A stretch of DNA of 64,000 nt, taken from assembly GCA_035464655.1 (NCBI GenBank), contig DATHRZ010000130.1, positions 6,565 through 70,564 of the forward strand, written 5' to 3'. The translations under genes and the position numbers were made by a program. Shown here in pieces: positions 29,671-38,474 of the stretch; within the stretch, counting starts at the first letter, position 1; each line of letters starts with the position of its first letter. The DNA comes from JARFPW01 sp035464655. Its GTDB lineage: Bacteria > Gemmatimonadota > Gemmatimonadetes > Palauibacterales > Palauibacteraceae. The notes beneath the pieces were generated by a model. That model worked only from the letters and a program-made list of their open reading frames with translations. It did not search any database and was not told the DNA's origin.

Positions 29671-30869
29671 GGCTCGTCGAATGCCGCCTCGTTGACCCGA
29701 TCGAGGTAGGCGTCGAAGGCGGCGCGAAGGTCGTCGAGAGTATCGCCACCGAACTTCTCGCGCACGGCGTCGGCCAGCACGAGAGCCAGCATCGCTTCGC
29801 CGATCACGCCGGCGGCCGGAACCGCGCAGACGTCGCTCCGCTCGCGAACCGCGCTGGCCGCCTCGCCGGTCTTCACGTTGACGCTGTCGAGCGGACGCCG
29901 CAGCGAACTCAGGGGCTTCATGGCGACACGAACGACCAGCGGTTCACCGGTCGTCGTTCCGCCCTCGAGGCCGCCCGCGCTATTGCGGCGGCGGCGGTAT
30001 CCGCCGCTCAGCCGGCGGGAGCGATCGGCGTCGATCTCGTCGTGCACGTCGGAGCCGCGCAGCGCCGCGGCACGAAAGCCGAGGCCGATCTCGACGCCCT
30101 TCATCGCCTGGATGCCCATCATCGCGGCGGCGATCCGCGCGTCGAGCCGGCGCTCCCAGGAAACGTGGCTGCCGAGCCCCACCGGGACGCCGTGCGCCAC
30201 GACTTCGAACACCCCGCCCAGCGTGTCCCCCGCCCTGCCGGCGTCGCGGATCGCCTCGCGCATCGCTTCGGCCGCCTCGGGGTCGACACAGCGCACGTCG
30301 GAGGCGTCGGCCCGCTCGTTGAGTCCGGGACCGACGTCTGCGGAAGGCGCCGCGACATCGCCGATCCTCACGACATGGCTTCCGATCTCGACCCCGAGCT
30401 CCGCCAGGAGCCGGCGAGCAACGGCGCCGGCGGCGACCCGCGCCGACGTCTCGCGAGCGCTCGAACGTTCGAGTATGTCGCGCGCGTCGGACCGTCCGTA
30501 CTTGAGCATTCCCACGAGGTCGGCGTGTCCGGGCCGCGGCAGGTGGACGCGACGCAGGGCCTCGTCGTCGGCGTCCGGCTGCGCCTCGACGGCCATCGCC
30601 GTGAGCCAGTTCTCGTGGTCGCGGTTCGGAATCCACACGGACAGCGGCGAGCCGAGTGTCTCGCCGAGCCGCACGCCGCTGAGGATCTCGCCGGCGTCTT
30701 TCTCGATCTTCATCCGACCGCCGCGGCCGAACCCCAGCTGACGGCGGGCCAGGTCGACGGCGATATCGGTGGGCGCCAGCGACAATCCGGCGGGAATGCC
30801 CTCGACCACGACCAGCATACCCCGGCCGTGCGACTCTCCCGCCGTCGTGAATGTGAACCGTTCGAGCAT
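29667..30869 (-). CDS. aroC: Chorismate synthase
   Basis: Converts EPSP to chorismate with reduced FMN as cofactor. The 400-residue protein starts with LERFTFTTAGESHGRGMLVVVEGIP, contains RPGHADLVGMLKYG, and GGLEGGTTTGEPLVVRVAMKP; all are AroC signatures. A GGAAGCG ribosome site precedes ATG 30869. The pilQ terminator ends only about 11 bases upstream of the ATG, so expression needs terminator read-through or an unseen promoter inside pilQ. Downstream it is coupled to aroK. Confidence 0.97.
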   Translation of the reverse strand: MLERFTFTTAGESHGRGMLVVVEGIPAGLSLAPTDIAVDLARRQLGFGRGGRMKIEKDAGEILSGVRLGETLGSPLSVWIPNRDHENWLTAMAVEAQPDADDEALRRVHLPRPGHADLVGMLKYGRSDARDILERSSARETSARVAAGAVARRLLAELGVEIGSHVVRIGDVAAPSADVGPGLNERADASDVRCVDPEAAEAMREAIRDAGRAGDTLGGVFEVVAHGVPVGLGSHVSWERRLDARIAAAMMGIQAMKGVEIGLGFRAAALRGSDVHDEIDADRSRRLSGGYRRRRNSAGGLEGGTTTGEPLVVRVAMKPLSSLRRPLDSVNVKTGEAASAVRERSDVCAVPAAGVIGEAMLALVLADAVREKFGGDTLDDLRAAFDAYLDRVNEAAFDEP

Positions 30870-30880
30870 GATCGCTTCCG

Positions 30881-30911
30881 AAAAAGAACGGGGCCCGGAC
30901 GACCGGGCCCC
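30881..30911 (-). terminator. Intrinsic terminator after pilQ
   Basis: A perfect 9-bp GC stem (30890-30898 with 30903-30911) with a 4-base loop is followed on the minus strand by GTTCTTTTT. It lies 56 bp after the pilQ stop and directly before the aroC ribosome site. Confidence 0.88.
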
Positions 30912-30967
30912 ACACGCTTGCCTGCGATCGGGCGACCGGACCGGCCGTGCCGCCCGACTACGGGAGA

Positions 30968-32683
30968 CTACTCGACGATGTGCGGCGTGACCAGAATGAT
31001 CAAGTCCTGCTTCCGTTCGGTGTTGTTCGTCGTCCGGAACAGGGCGCCGAGGACCGGGATGTCCATGAGGAGCGGAATCCCGCTCTCGTTTCGATCGACC
31101 TCGCTCAGCGTCAACCCTCCGATCACCATCGTCTCACCGTTGTCGAGCAGGAGCCGCGTCTGACCGAGCTGCTGGGTGAAGTTGAAGCCCACGTCCGGCA
31201 GGTCGGTCTGCACGCCCGAGCGCTCGGCCTGGACGTCGAGCAGGATCTGGTTGTTGTTCGTGACGTGCGGAGTGACCTCGAGAATGATCCCGGTATCCTC
31301 GAACTGCACGGCAACGGTGGCGCCGGCCGCCTGGGCGCCCTGTTCCAGCACCCGGATCGGGGTGCGCTCGCCCACCTGGATGCGGGCGCTGTGGTTGTCG
31401 ACCACCTGGATACTCGGCGCCGCCTGAACGTCGGAGAGTTGATGCTGCTCGAGCGCGTCGAGGAACGCGGCCAGCGAGAAGCTCCCGAACGCCGTCGTCG
31501 CGAGAATCTGCAGCGACGGATTGAGGACCCGGTCGTTGGCGTTGGCCAGGGCGGCGATCGACTCGCCCGACAGGTCCACCAGCGTCTCGTTGGTGACCTC
31601 GCCCGGATTGAGCGGGTCTTCGATCGCGACCACGTCGTTGATCGAATTTCCCGTCCGATCCTTCAGGTCGTAGACGATCCCGAGCGAGTTCACGTCGGTG
31701 CGGTCGACGAAGATGATCTTCGCCTCGATCGATACCTGCGGCGTCTGGCGGTCGAGGCTCTGCACCAGCGTGTCCATGCGGGCGACCACGGACGGAACGT
31801 CGGTTACGATCACCGAGTTCGATCCCTGGTATCCGACCACCTGCCCGCGCTGCGGCGTGGCGAGCTGGGCGAGCGTATTCGCCACGGAATCGGCGCTCGC
31901 GTAGTTGATGCGGAAGACCCGTGTTTCCGTCTGTAGCGTGTCGCGAGTGCGCAATCCCTCGAGCCGATCGACGATCAGGATCCCCTCCGACTGCAGGCGC
32001 CAGCCCAGGCCCTGCGAGGCGAGGATCGCGTCGAGCGCAACGTCCCAGCGCTGGTCGCGGATGTCGACGCCCCGGACGGTGAGGTCCGCGACGGCGGTAC
32101 TCGGCACGATCGACACACCGGCGAACTCCGAGAACGCCGCGAGGACGTCGAGCATGCCGGCGCTGTCGTAGGCGACCGTGATCCGGGCCGGCACCTCCTG
32201 CAGCGACGGCCGGGATTCCGTCCGGTGACCGGACATCGTCGGCCCGGGCGCGCGATCCTCCATCGCCAGGACCTGTTCGCGGCGGGCAGAGCTCCACGCC
32301 TCGAACTCGGATCCCGGGTTCGGGAATCTGACGACGAAGCGGCCCTCCGAGGCCGCTGTCTCGTAGCTCGGCAGCCCGGTGAGATCGAACACGAGGCGTA
32401 CGACATCGGAGCGGAACTGGCTCGTGCGGAGCCGAACCACGCCACCGCGACCAATTTCGTCGTAGGCGCCGCGCAGGTCGCCCGCCGACGCGCCATGCAG
32501 GTCGATGATGAGCCGCGAGGGCTCGGTGAGCAGGAACTCTCGAGCCTCGACCGACGCGTCGGAGATCACGACGATCTCCGTATCCCCGCCGGCCGGGACC
32601 ACGCTGACCTCGTGCACCTGTCCCGGTGCCGGAGTCGGCTGCACCGCGACCAGCGCCAGAGCGACGAGGGGCTGCCATATCAT
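30968..32683 (-). CDS. pilQ: Type IV pilus secretin PilQ
   Basis: PilQ forms the outer-membrane channel for the pilus fibre. The 571-residue protein has a signal peptide (IWQPLVALALVAVQPTPAPG), one AMIN domain (about 25-130), a short N0/STN domain (about 175-250), an N1-type secretin domain and the C-terminal secretin barrel with VPVLGALF-type motif (DIPVLGALFRTTNN) and ILVTPHIV end. It is shorter than Pseudomonas PilQ (about 710), mainly because it has a single AMIN domain. ATG 32683 overlaps the pilP stop; sequence upstream in frame is a shadow of pilP. Confidence 0.95.
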   Translation of the reverse strand: MIWQPLVALALVAVQPTPAPGQVHEVSVVPAGGDTEIVVISDASVEAREFLLTEPSRLIIDLHGASAGDLRGAYDEIGRGGVVRLRTSQFRSDVVRLVFDLTGLPSYETAASEGRFVVRFPNPGSEFEAWSSARREQVLAMEDRAPGPTMSGHRTESRPSLQEVPARITVAYDSAGMLDVLAAFSEFAGVSIVPSTAVADLTVRGVDIRDQRWDVALDAILASQGLGWRLQSEGILIVDRLEGLRTRDTLQTETRVFRINYASADSVANTLAQLATPQRGQVVGYQGSNSVIVTDVPSVVARMDTLVQSLDRQTPQVSIEAKIIFVDRTDVNSLGIVYDLKDRTGNSINDVVAIEDPLNPGEVTNETLVDLSGESIAALANANDRVLNPSLQILATTAFGSFSLAAFLDALEQHQLSDVQAAPSIQVVDNHSARIQVGERTPIRVLEQGAQAAGATVAVQFEDTGIILEVTPHVTNNNQILLDVQAERSGVQTDLPDVGFNFTQQLGQTRLLLDNGETMVIGGLTLSEVDRNESGIPLLMDIPVLGALFRTTNNTERKQDLIILVTPHIVE

Positions 32684-33108
32684 GAATCCTGCTCCTTGTC
32701 CTGGGTCTTCAGTCGCAGCGTATCGCGTCGGGACACTCCGAACACCGTCACCTGGAACTCGGCCCGATCGGGATGCACTCGAACGAGGCGCGCGCCCCCG
32801 ATGACGTCGCCCTCCCACACCCGATAGCGGCGTCCCGTCGCCGCGTCGACCATGACAGCCATGCTTCCCCGTTCCGGACTGAAGATGACCCCGGCGAGCC
32901 GCAGGTCCTCGAACCTCGGCCCCAGTTCGTCGCCCGCCGACAGCGGTTCGAACGGATCCCGCCGGCCGTCGGCCGGATAGTCGAACACTTCGCGCCTCAG
33001 CGCGTCGCCATCCGACCGGTCGGAATCCTGCGCCTGCGCGGACGGCGCCATGCCCAGTATGAATAGAGCGGCAAACAGTGTTCCGGGCCATGGTCTCGCG
33101 AGTTTCAT
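32680..33108 (-). CDS. pilP: Type IV pilus assembly lipoprotein-like protein PilP
   Basis: A 142-residue periplasmic protein connecting PilN/PilO to PilQ. It has a cleavable signal (TLFAALFILGMAPSAQA), the R-RDPF-P motif (GRRDPFEPL, about 49-57) typical of PilP, and a small beta domain ending near residue 135. No lipobox cysteine is visible, unlike proteobacterial PilP, so it is probably soluble or held by partners. Its ATG overlaps the pilO stop by one base (TGATG). Confidence 0.85.
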   Translation of the reverse strand: MKLARPWPGTLFAALFILGMAPSAQAQDSDRSDGDALRREVFDYPADGRRDPFEPLSAGDELGPRFEDLRLAGVIFSPERGSMAVMVDAATGRRYRVWEGDVIGGARLVRVHPDRAEFQVTVFGVSRRDTLRLKTQDKEQDS

Positions 33109-33734
33109 CAACTCACCAGTCCTTCCGTCGGCGCCTCGCCGGCCGGGGCGCCGGCGGCGTCGGCATCTCCCGCGCCCAGCACGAACGTCTCGAGAATGAA
33201 CGTCGCCTGGACGAGCTGCCGACCGCCGGCCGAGGTGCCGGTGGGAACGACCTCGCTGACCCGCGGCCGAACGATGCGATCGAACGAAGCCACGTTGGTC
33301 AGGAACTCGCCGAGCGCGTGATATCCGCCCTCGACGACCAGCGCCCACTCCTGGTGCATCAGCGTACCCGCGCTGTCCGCGGGAGCGGGCGCGAGGGGCT
33401 CGATGCTGAGGAGGCGAAGGTTCAGGGTCTGCGTCTCGGACGCGATGGCCTCGTAAATCTCGGGAACCTCGGCGCGGCCCGGGACGAGGCGTTCGAGCGC
33501 TCCGAGCTGCCGCTCGGCGTCGCGCATGTCGTCGCGCAGGCGCTGAAGATTGCCCACCCTGGCCTGCGCGAGCTGGTTCTGCGTCTCGAGATCTTCGACC
33601 CGGTCGGCGAGCTCGACGAGCTCGAGATCGGCCGGACGGTGCAGGAAGTTGTAGTAAAGCGCCCCCGCCGCGACGGCGAGGATGGCGACCAGCAGCTTCA
33701 CCTGGCTTCCAGGATCTTCGGGCAGGAAGGCCAC
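33108..33734 (-). CDS. pilO: Type IV pilus inner-membrane assembly protein PilO
   Basis: A 208-residue bitopic membrane protein with a helix at about 13-30 (LLVAILAVAAGALYYNFL), a coiled coil (about 35-75, LELVELADRVEDLETQNQLAQ) and a ferredoxin-like periplasmic domain. This is the PilO pattern of the PilMNOP alignment complex. The start is GTG 33734, 2 bases after the pilN stop. A low-complexity Ala/Gly tail ends the protein. Confidence 0.9.
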   Translation of the reverse strand: MAFLPEDPGSQVKLLVAILAVAAGALYYNFLHRPADLELVELADRVEDLETQNQLAQARVGNLQRLRDDMRDAERQLGALERLVPGRAEVPEIYEAIASETQTLNLRLLSIEPLAPAPADSAGTLMHQEWALVVEGGYHALGEFLTNVASFDRIVRPRVSEVVPTGTSAGGRQLVQATFILETFVLGAGDADAAGAPAGEAPTEGLVS

Positions 33735-33736
33735 GA

Positions 33737-34411
33737 TCAGTTGTCCTCCGCCACGGGTTCGGACCGAACCGTCTCGGGCGGCGGCGCCTCGTAGGTGATC
33801 ATCAGCTTGAAGGCCTGGGCCGCCACGTTGTCGACGAGCTCCTGCTGGCTCCCCATCATCCTGACTTCACCCACGTACGGCGAGCCCTGCAGGTTGCGGA
33901 CGAACTCGGTAATCGCCAGCGGGTTGGCCGCCAGCCCGTCCACCTGCACCTCGAGCCGCGGCTCGGCCGAATTCTGCCTGAGCGCCGTCAGCCAGGTATA
34001 GGACGGCAGGGCGCGCCCGATCTCGTCGAGCAGATGGGGCCAGACGAAGCGCCCGTCGTCGAGCGACTTCACGAGCTCCAGCCGCCGACCGATCCGGCTT
34101 TCGCGCGCCGTCAGGCTGTCGCTGAGCGCGCGCAGGTCGGACAGACGCGTCGAGTCCTCGACCGCCGCCTCGAGGCGAGCTTCCAGTTCGTTGCGCTCCG
34201 AGCGCTGTGAGAACCACAGCCACCCGACGACGAGTACGACGAGCACGGGCAGGGCGACGGCGAGGGTGGTCCAGATGTCGCGCCCTCCGCCTTCGCCACC
34301 ACGACCTCCACGTCCGAAGCTCGGGAGAGACGTCGGCAGGGAGATCGGGAACCGGCGCCCCGACCCGCGACCGGCGCGCCCGCGCTCCGGATGGAGGTTG
34401 ACTTCGATCAT
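33737..34411 (-). CDS. pilN: Type IV pilus inner-membrane assembly protein PilN
   Basis: The 224-residue protein begins MIEVNLHPERG, matching the conserved INLLP-like cytoplasmic motif that docks into PilM. A Gly/Arg-rich cytoplasmic linker of about 40 residues follows, longer than usual, then a membrane helix (about 49-67), a coiled coil and a periplasmic domain. The ATG overlaps the pilM stop by 4 bp. Confidence 0.9.
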   Translation of the reverse strand: MIEVNLHPERGRAGRGSGRRFPISLPTSLPSFGRGGRGGEGGGRDIWTTLAVALPVLVVLVVGWLWFSQRSERNELEARLEAAVEDSTRLSDLRALSDSLTARESRIGRRLELVKSLDDGRFVWPHLLDEIGRALPSYTWLTALRQNSAEPRLEVQVDGLAANPLAITEFVRNLQGSPYVGEVRMMGSQQELVDNVAAQAFKLMITYEAPPPETVRSEPVAEDN

Positions 34412-35454
34412 GCGGCGATTCGCAAAGCGAGACCGAGAGACAGCATCATCATCGGCGCGATCGCCGCCGCTTCACGCTCCGCTACGCTGCCGCTCTTGAG
34501 CTGCACCTGCTCGAGCGGATTCGCGATGCGCGTTTCGACTCCGATCCGCTCAGCCAGCGCATCGGCCAGGGCCGGAACGCGCACGCCCCCGCCACACAGG
34601 TACAATCGACCGAGCCGGGCCCCGAGCTCCTGCGTCTCGAGGAACGCGGTGGCCCGCTCGATGCCGCGCGCGACCTCCTGCGCCCGCTCGTACAGAAAGG
34701 CGCGGAGGCTCTCGTCGACCTCTTCGCCGCGCAGCACCTTCTCGGCCTCGTCGGCGAGCATGCCCCGATCGCGCTGCAGGTCGAGGGCGAGACGGCGGGT
34801 TCCGAAGCTGATGTCCCGGGTCAGAACCGGCACGCCATCGTCGAGGATGTTCACCGTCGTGGTCTCGTGGCCGAGATTCACGAGGGCCGAGATGCCTCGC
34901 ATCGCCTCGGGATAGTTGACTTCGAGGGCATTGTGCATCGCGAAGGCGTCGACGTCGATGATGCGCGGGCGGAGCTTGGCCTCTTCGAGCAATGCGAGCT
35001 TGTTCTCGATCAACTCCCGCTTGGCGGCGACGAGGAGGACGCTCATCTGCAGGCCCTCTCCGTCGGGGTCGGTAATCTCAAAGTCGAGCTGCACGTCGTC
35101 CATGTCGAACGGCACGTGCTGCTCGGCCTCCCAGCGGATCACTTCGCGCGCGTCCTGCTTCGACATCCGGTCCATCTGGATCGGCTTGATGATGACGTCG
35201 CGACCGCCGACGCTCACGACCACGTCGCGGGTCTCGATGGCCTGCTCGACGAACATCTCGTCGATGGTCGACGCGACGAGGCCAGGGTCCATGATCTCGC
35301 CCTCGACGATCGCGTCGCCGCCGAGCGGATGCACGACCAGGCGTTCGACCACCGGCGTGGGCCCGGAATGGTCGATTACGGCAACCTTGATGAAGCCGCT
35401 TCCGATGTCGAGACCTACCGAGCGCCTCTTGCGGCCGAGTCCGAACAGAGCCAT
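34408..35454 (-). CDS. pilM: Type IV pilus actin-like ATPase PilM
   Basis: A 348-residue cytoplasmic actin-fold protein that binds the PilN tail. It has the N-terminal phosphate-1 motif VGLDIGSGFIKVAVID, the middle LVNLGHETTTVNIL (phosphate-2) and the adenosine motif LYLCGGGVRVPALADAL. A GTG at 35472 would add six residues, but ATG 35454 gives the usual MALFGLGRK start and has GGGG about 10 bases upstream. It is the first gene of pilMNOPQ, behind its own promoter at 35508-35537. Confidence 0.93.
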   Translation of the reverse strand: MALFGLGRKRRSVGLDIGSGFIKVAVIDHSGPTPVVERLVVHPLGGDAIVEGEIMDPGLVASTIDEMFVEQAIETRDVVVSVGGRDVIIKPIQMDRMSKQDAREVIRWEAEQHVPFDMDDVQLDFEITDPDGEGLQMSVLLVAAKRELIENKLALLEEAKLRPRIIDVDAFAMHNALEVNYPEAMRGISALVNLGHETTTVNILDDGVPVLTRDISFGTRRLALDLQRDRGMLADEAEKVLRGEEVDESLRAFLYERAQEVARGIERATAFLETQELGARLGRLYLCGGGVRVPALADALAERIGVETRIANPLEQVQLKSGSVAEREAAAIAPMMMLSLGLALRIAA

Positions 35455-35507
35455 GCGCTGCGCCCCGATCACGGCAAAATAGTACAGTGGTTCCGGCGGA
35501 ACGGTTG

Positions 35508-35537
35508 ATTGTAGGAGCCGCCGGGCGAAGCTGTCAA
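35508..35537 (-). promoter_or_regulatory. Sigma-70-type promoter of pilMNOPQ
   Basis: On the minus strand a perfect TTGACA (35537-35532) and TACAAT (35513-35508) are separated by 18 bases. Transcription would begin near 35500, about 45 bases before the pilM ATG. The -35 box lies only 5 bases after the stop of the preceding prepilin gene. Confidence 0.72.
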
Positions 35538-35541
35538 ACGC

Positions 35542-35958
35542 TCAGGGTCCGGTGGACGCGCCCGCCTGGCTCGCCGCGCTCAGCACGAGCATCCGGCCGC
35601 CACCGAGCCTCTTCACGGTCACCTCGAGCGCCCCGGGAGCGACGTCGTCGCGTCGCGCGTAGGCGGCCTCGTAGACCTCCCGTTGGAATGTAGCACGAAT
35701 CGTTCCGGCAGTGCCGGACGCACGCCCCGCCCGCACCAGGTCGCTCGCGCGCTGCGCCAGTTCGGCGGCGCGGCCCTGGGCGGCGGCGGACCTGGCGGTG
35801 CCGGTCGACGACGTGAGCAGGCCGATGAGAGCTACCCCGGCGAGGGCGAGCAGCAGCACGGCGACCATCGCTTCGACCAGCGCCGCGCCGCGGGCGCCGT
35901 CGGAGGGCGGGGTCGCCCGCTGCGATCTCCGGGCTGACTGGCTCACGATCGGCCTCAC
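35542..35958 (-). CDS. PilV-like minor prepilin
   Basis: A 138-residue prepilin. An unusually long basic leader of about 23 residues ends at Gly, followed by AALVEAMVAVLLLALAGVALIGLL: the +5 glutamate and hydrophobic helix are those of a class III/PilV-like pilin, with Ala in place of Phe at +1. The rest is Ala/Arg-rich with no cysteines. GTG 35958 overlaps the stop of the FimT-like gene by 4 bp. Minor pilins of this sort prime fibre assembly. PilV versus another minor pilin is not certain. Confidence 0.72.
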   Translation of the reverse strand: MRPIVSQSARRSQRATPPSDGARGAALVEAMVAVLLLALAGVALIGLLTSSTGTARSAAAQGRAAELAQRASDLVRAGRASGTAGTIRATFQREVYEAAYARRDDVAPGALEVTVKRLGGGRMLVLSAASQAGASTGP

Positions 35959-36395
35959 GGGATCCGCCGTACCCGCTCGATGCGCAGCCGGCCTAGAAAA
36001 TTGCAGACGATTCGTATCGACCGCCGGCCTCGATACAGGTAGACGCTGCCCGGAGCCGCCTGCCCGCGAGCATTAAAGCGCAACGTCGCGGGGCGCACGC
36101 GTAGCGAGTCGACGGGCAGCGCGTCGGGCCCCGCGAGCGCCAGGCGGATGAGCACACCGCCGTCTTCCGCCGTCAGCACCAGGTCGCCGCCCGCGTCCGC
36201 GAACCGAATCGTCTCGCGGCGGTTGACGGCCATTCGTCGCGCGAGCGACAGCTCGGCCACCACCTGGCGCGCCGCCCCGCGCAGGACGGATGCTTCGCGG
36301 AAGGTCCGCAGACCCGTCCAGCTCAGCGTCAGCAGTGTGCCGAGGACGGTCAGCGCAATCAGCATCTCCGGCAAAGTGAATCCGCGCGCGGGCAC
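35955..36395 (-). CDS. FimT/GspH-like minor prepilin
   Basis: A 146-residue prepilin with a short leader (MPARG) and the class III motif G/FTLPEMLIALTVLGTLLTLSW, Glu at +5. The C-terminal part fits the GspH/FimT fold: LSLARRMAVNRRETIRF, a FNARGQAAPGSVYLYRG stretch and a basic end. The start GTG 36395 has AGGAGG about 6 bases upstream. FimT-type pilins can bind DNA through basic C-termini; here the tail is arginine-rich (RLRIERVRRIP), which fits a DNA-uptake role with the ComEA protein but is not proof. Confidence 0.82.
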   Translation of the reverse strand: MPARGFTLPEMLIALTVLGTLLTLSWTGLRTFREASVLRGAARQVVAELSLARRMAVNRRETIRFADAGGDLVLTAEDGGVLIRLALAGPDALPVDSLRVRPATLRFNARGQAAPGSVYLYRGRRSIRIVCNFLGRLRIERVRRIP

Positions 36396-36466
36396 GGTGC
36401 GCCTCCTGGTTCGGGTCGGTGGAACGGCTCATCGATCCGACGAAGCGGCACGCCGTCATCGTTCCA

Positions 36467-38434
36467 TCAATCGCGGGGCTCCGGAACGACCCCGAGCGGC
36501 TCGAATCCGCTCGGTCGGTAGAGCCAACCCGCCTCGCCCGGCCGTCGGGCGAGGAAGGACGGATTCAGATCGCGCAGATCCCTCACATAGACGACCGGTC
36601 CGGCGAGCGCCGGATCATTCGCGAGAAGGAACGGCAGCCAGTTCCCGTAGCCCGCGAGGTCGTGCTCGATCTCGACGCGGCACTCCGGCGCAAGCGACCG
36701 GCCCGGCTTCAATTGGAGAGTCGGATCGCCATTCAACGGCACCTGCTCCGCTCGGCCGCGCTCCAGTCTCTCGAGCTCCGCCGAGAGCCGCCGCGGTGGC
36801 CATCCCTGTTCGCGTGCGCGGCGGAGCAGCCGTTCGATGTCGCAATGATCGGCACCCCGATACACGACCTCGGCCACGCTAGCAGTAACGCCGGCACCTC
36901 GCATTCGGGCCAGCAGCCGGTTGCCCCAACTCACGGCGACGAAGACTACCCCACGGTCGATGTCGGCCCTCTGGGCCAGCGCCGGCAGATCGACTTTCAT
37001 GCTGGCGAGAGACGAGGCATAGGCATCGACCCGGTTCGGAGCCGCGTACAGGCCAGTGTACGCGAGGCACAGGAACACGATCGTCACCGCCGCCCGGCGC
37101 ACATCCGTACGACGACCCGACAGGTCACCGAGCCAGAGCAGCCCGCGGGCCGTCAGCGGTACGAAGAACAGGAGCCCCGTATAGAGGAACCGCGGTCCCA
37201 GGTAAGCGTCACGGTGCCAATAGAAAAAGTAGGCGGCGGGGATCGCCAACAGACCCAGTGCCATACGCCGGTCCCACGCATCGCGTCCGCCGGTCAACGC
37301 CAGGTAAATGCCCGCCGGCAGGAGCGCGGGGATCGGCCATTCGAAAGACAGTGCGGCCAACATCGACAGATCGATCAGTTCGTTCCGCAGGCCGGTCCAC
37401 GGAGTGTGCGCTTCTCCCCACGGCGAGGTGTGAAAACCCACACCATGGGACGAACCCCAGAGTTCGAGATATCCGGGTACGAGCGGATCTCCCGTCATGG
37501 CCGCGTTCCACGCCAGATAAGCACCAACGGCGCACAGGCCGCCAGCGGCAGCCAGCAGGATCGATGGTATCCGCAGCGAACGGATCGCATGGACCAGGCC
37601 GATTGGCGCGAACACCGCGGCGATCGCCAGCGCGGTGAGCGGGCGAGCGAGGCCGGCCGCGCCGATCGCGAGGCCGGCGGCAAGGGCCCACGTCGCTGCG
37701 CCGCCGCTCTCCCAGCGGTGAAAGCTGGTCAGGAACAGGGCAGCGAAGAACAGGCAGGAAACATGGTTCATGAAGCTGGCACCCATGACCCAGAAGAACG
37801 GGGCGAACAGCAACAGAACCAGGGCGACGCGACCTGTTCGTTCATCCCAGGCCGCGGCAGTGAAGCGATAGAGCAGCACCGCCGTGGCCAGGCTGAGCAT
37901 GACGGGAACCAGCCAGGCCGCCCCGACCACGACGCCTAGCGAAAGAACCGCCGCATGGCCCGGTGGATACTGAGAGAACCAGCGGCCGCTCCGCACGAGC
38001 ATGTGCTGGGTCGCGATGAAGGACTCATCGTGTGGCGCGGGGGCGCCCAGCCGACCCTCGGCGAAGATCTGTGCCTGGAACAACTGGACGACGCTGTCGA
38101 CGAGGAGCGGCCGGTGCTCGAAGACGACGACGGAGGTGAGGACCAGGACGACCGCCAGCCCGACGCCGAGCAGCGCGACAAACACACGATCAGGCAGCCG
38201 CCGATCCATTTCGCTCACCCTCGCCTCCAAACTGTCCGGGAGGCGAGGCAGGAGCCTAGCTACGAGCCAACCGATCGATCCAAACACGAACATCCCGAGC
38301 AGCCACTCCAGCGGGGGCACCAGCCGCGTCGCCGTCGAGACTTCTAGCGGGCCGAACACTCGGTCGAGCGGAACGAACGGGACGAGGACGAGCAGCATGC
38401 CGATGCCCGTCACGATTCGACCGATCACCGGCAT
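36467..38434 (-). CDS. Polytopic membrane protein, GT-C glycosyltransferase-like
   Basis: A 655-residue protein with about 12 membrane helices and a soluble C-terminal part (about 470-655). The first large loop contains LLVDSVVQLFQAQIFAEGRL, where Asp sits as in GT39/GT83-type lipid-linked sugar transferases, and later NHVSCLFFAALFL and YWHRDAYLGPRFLYTG. I recognise the fold class but not the specific acceptor. It is the last of five membrane/glycosyltransferase genes and precedes the fimT-like pilin by 71 bp. A surface or pilin glycan role is inferred from position only. Confidence 0.68.
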   Translation of the reverse strand: MPVIGRIVTGIGMLLVLVPFVPLDRVFGPLEVSTATRLVPPLEWLLGMFVFGSIGWLVARLLPRLPDSLEARVSEMDRRLPDRVFVALLGVGLAVVLVLTSVVVFEHRPLLVDSVVQLFQAQIFAEGRLGAPAPHDESFIATQHMLVRSGRWFSQYPPGHAAVLSLGVVVGAAWLVPVMLSLATAVLLYRFTAAAWDERTGRVALVLLLFAPFFWVMGASFMNHVSCLFFAALFLTSFHRWESGGAATWALAAGLAIGAAGLARPLTALAIAAVFAPIGLVHAIRSLRIPSILLAAAGGLCAVGAYLAWNAAMTGDPLVPGYLELWGSSHGVGFHTSPWGEAHTPWTGLRNELIDLSMLAALSFEWPIPALLPAGIYLALTGGRDAWDRRMALGLLAIPAAYFFYWHRDAYLGPRFLYTGLLFFVPLTARGLLWLGDLSGRRTDVRRAAVTIVFLCLAYTGLYAAPNRVDAYASSLASMKVDLPALAQRADIDRGVVFVAVSWGNRLLARMRGAGVTASVAEVVYRGADHCDIERLLRRAREQGWPPRRLSAELERLERGRAEQVPLNGDPTLQLKPGRSLAPECRVEIEHDLAGYGNWLPFLLANDPALAGPVVYVRDLRDLNPSFLARRPGEAGWLYRPSGFEPLGVVPEPRD

Positions 38435-38474
38435 CAGCTCCCGCTCGTAGCGTACGCTCGCCCGCCCCGTCCGC

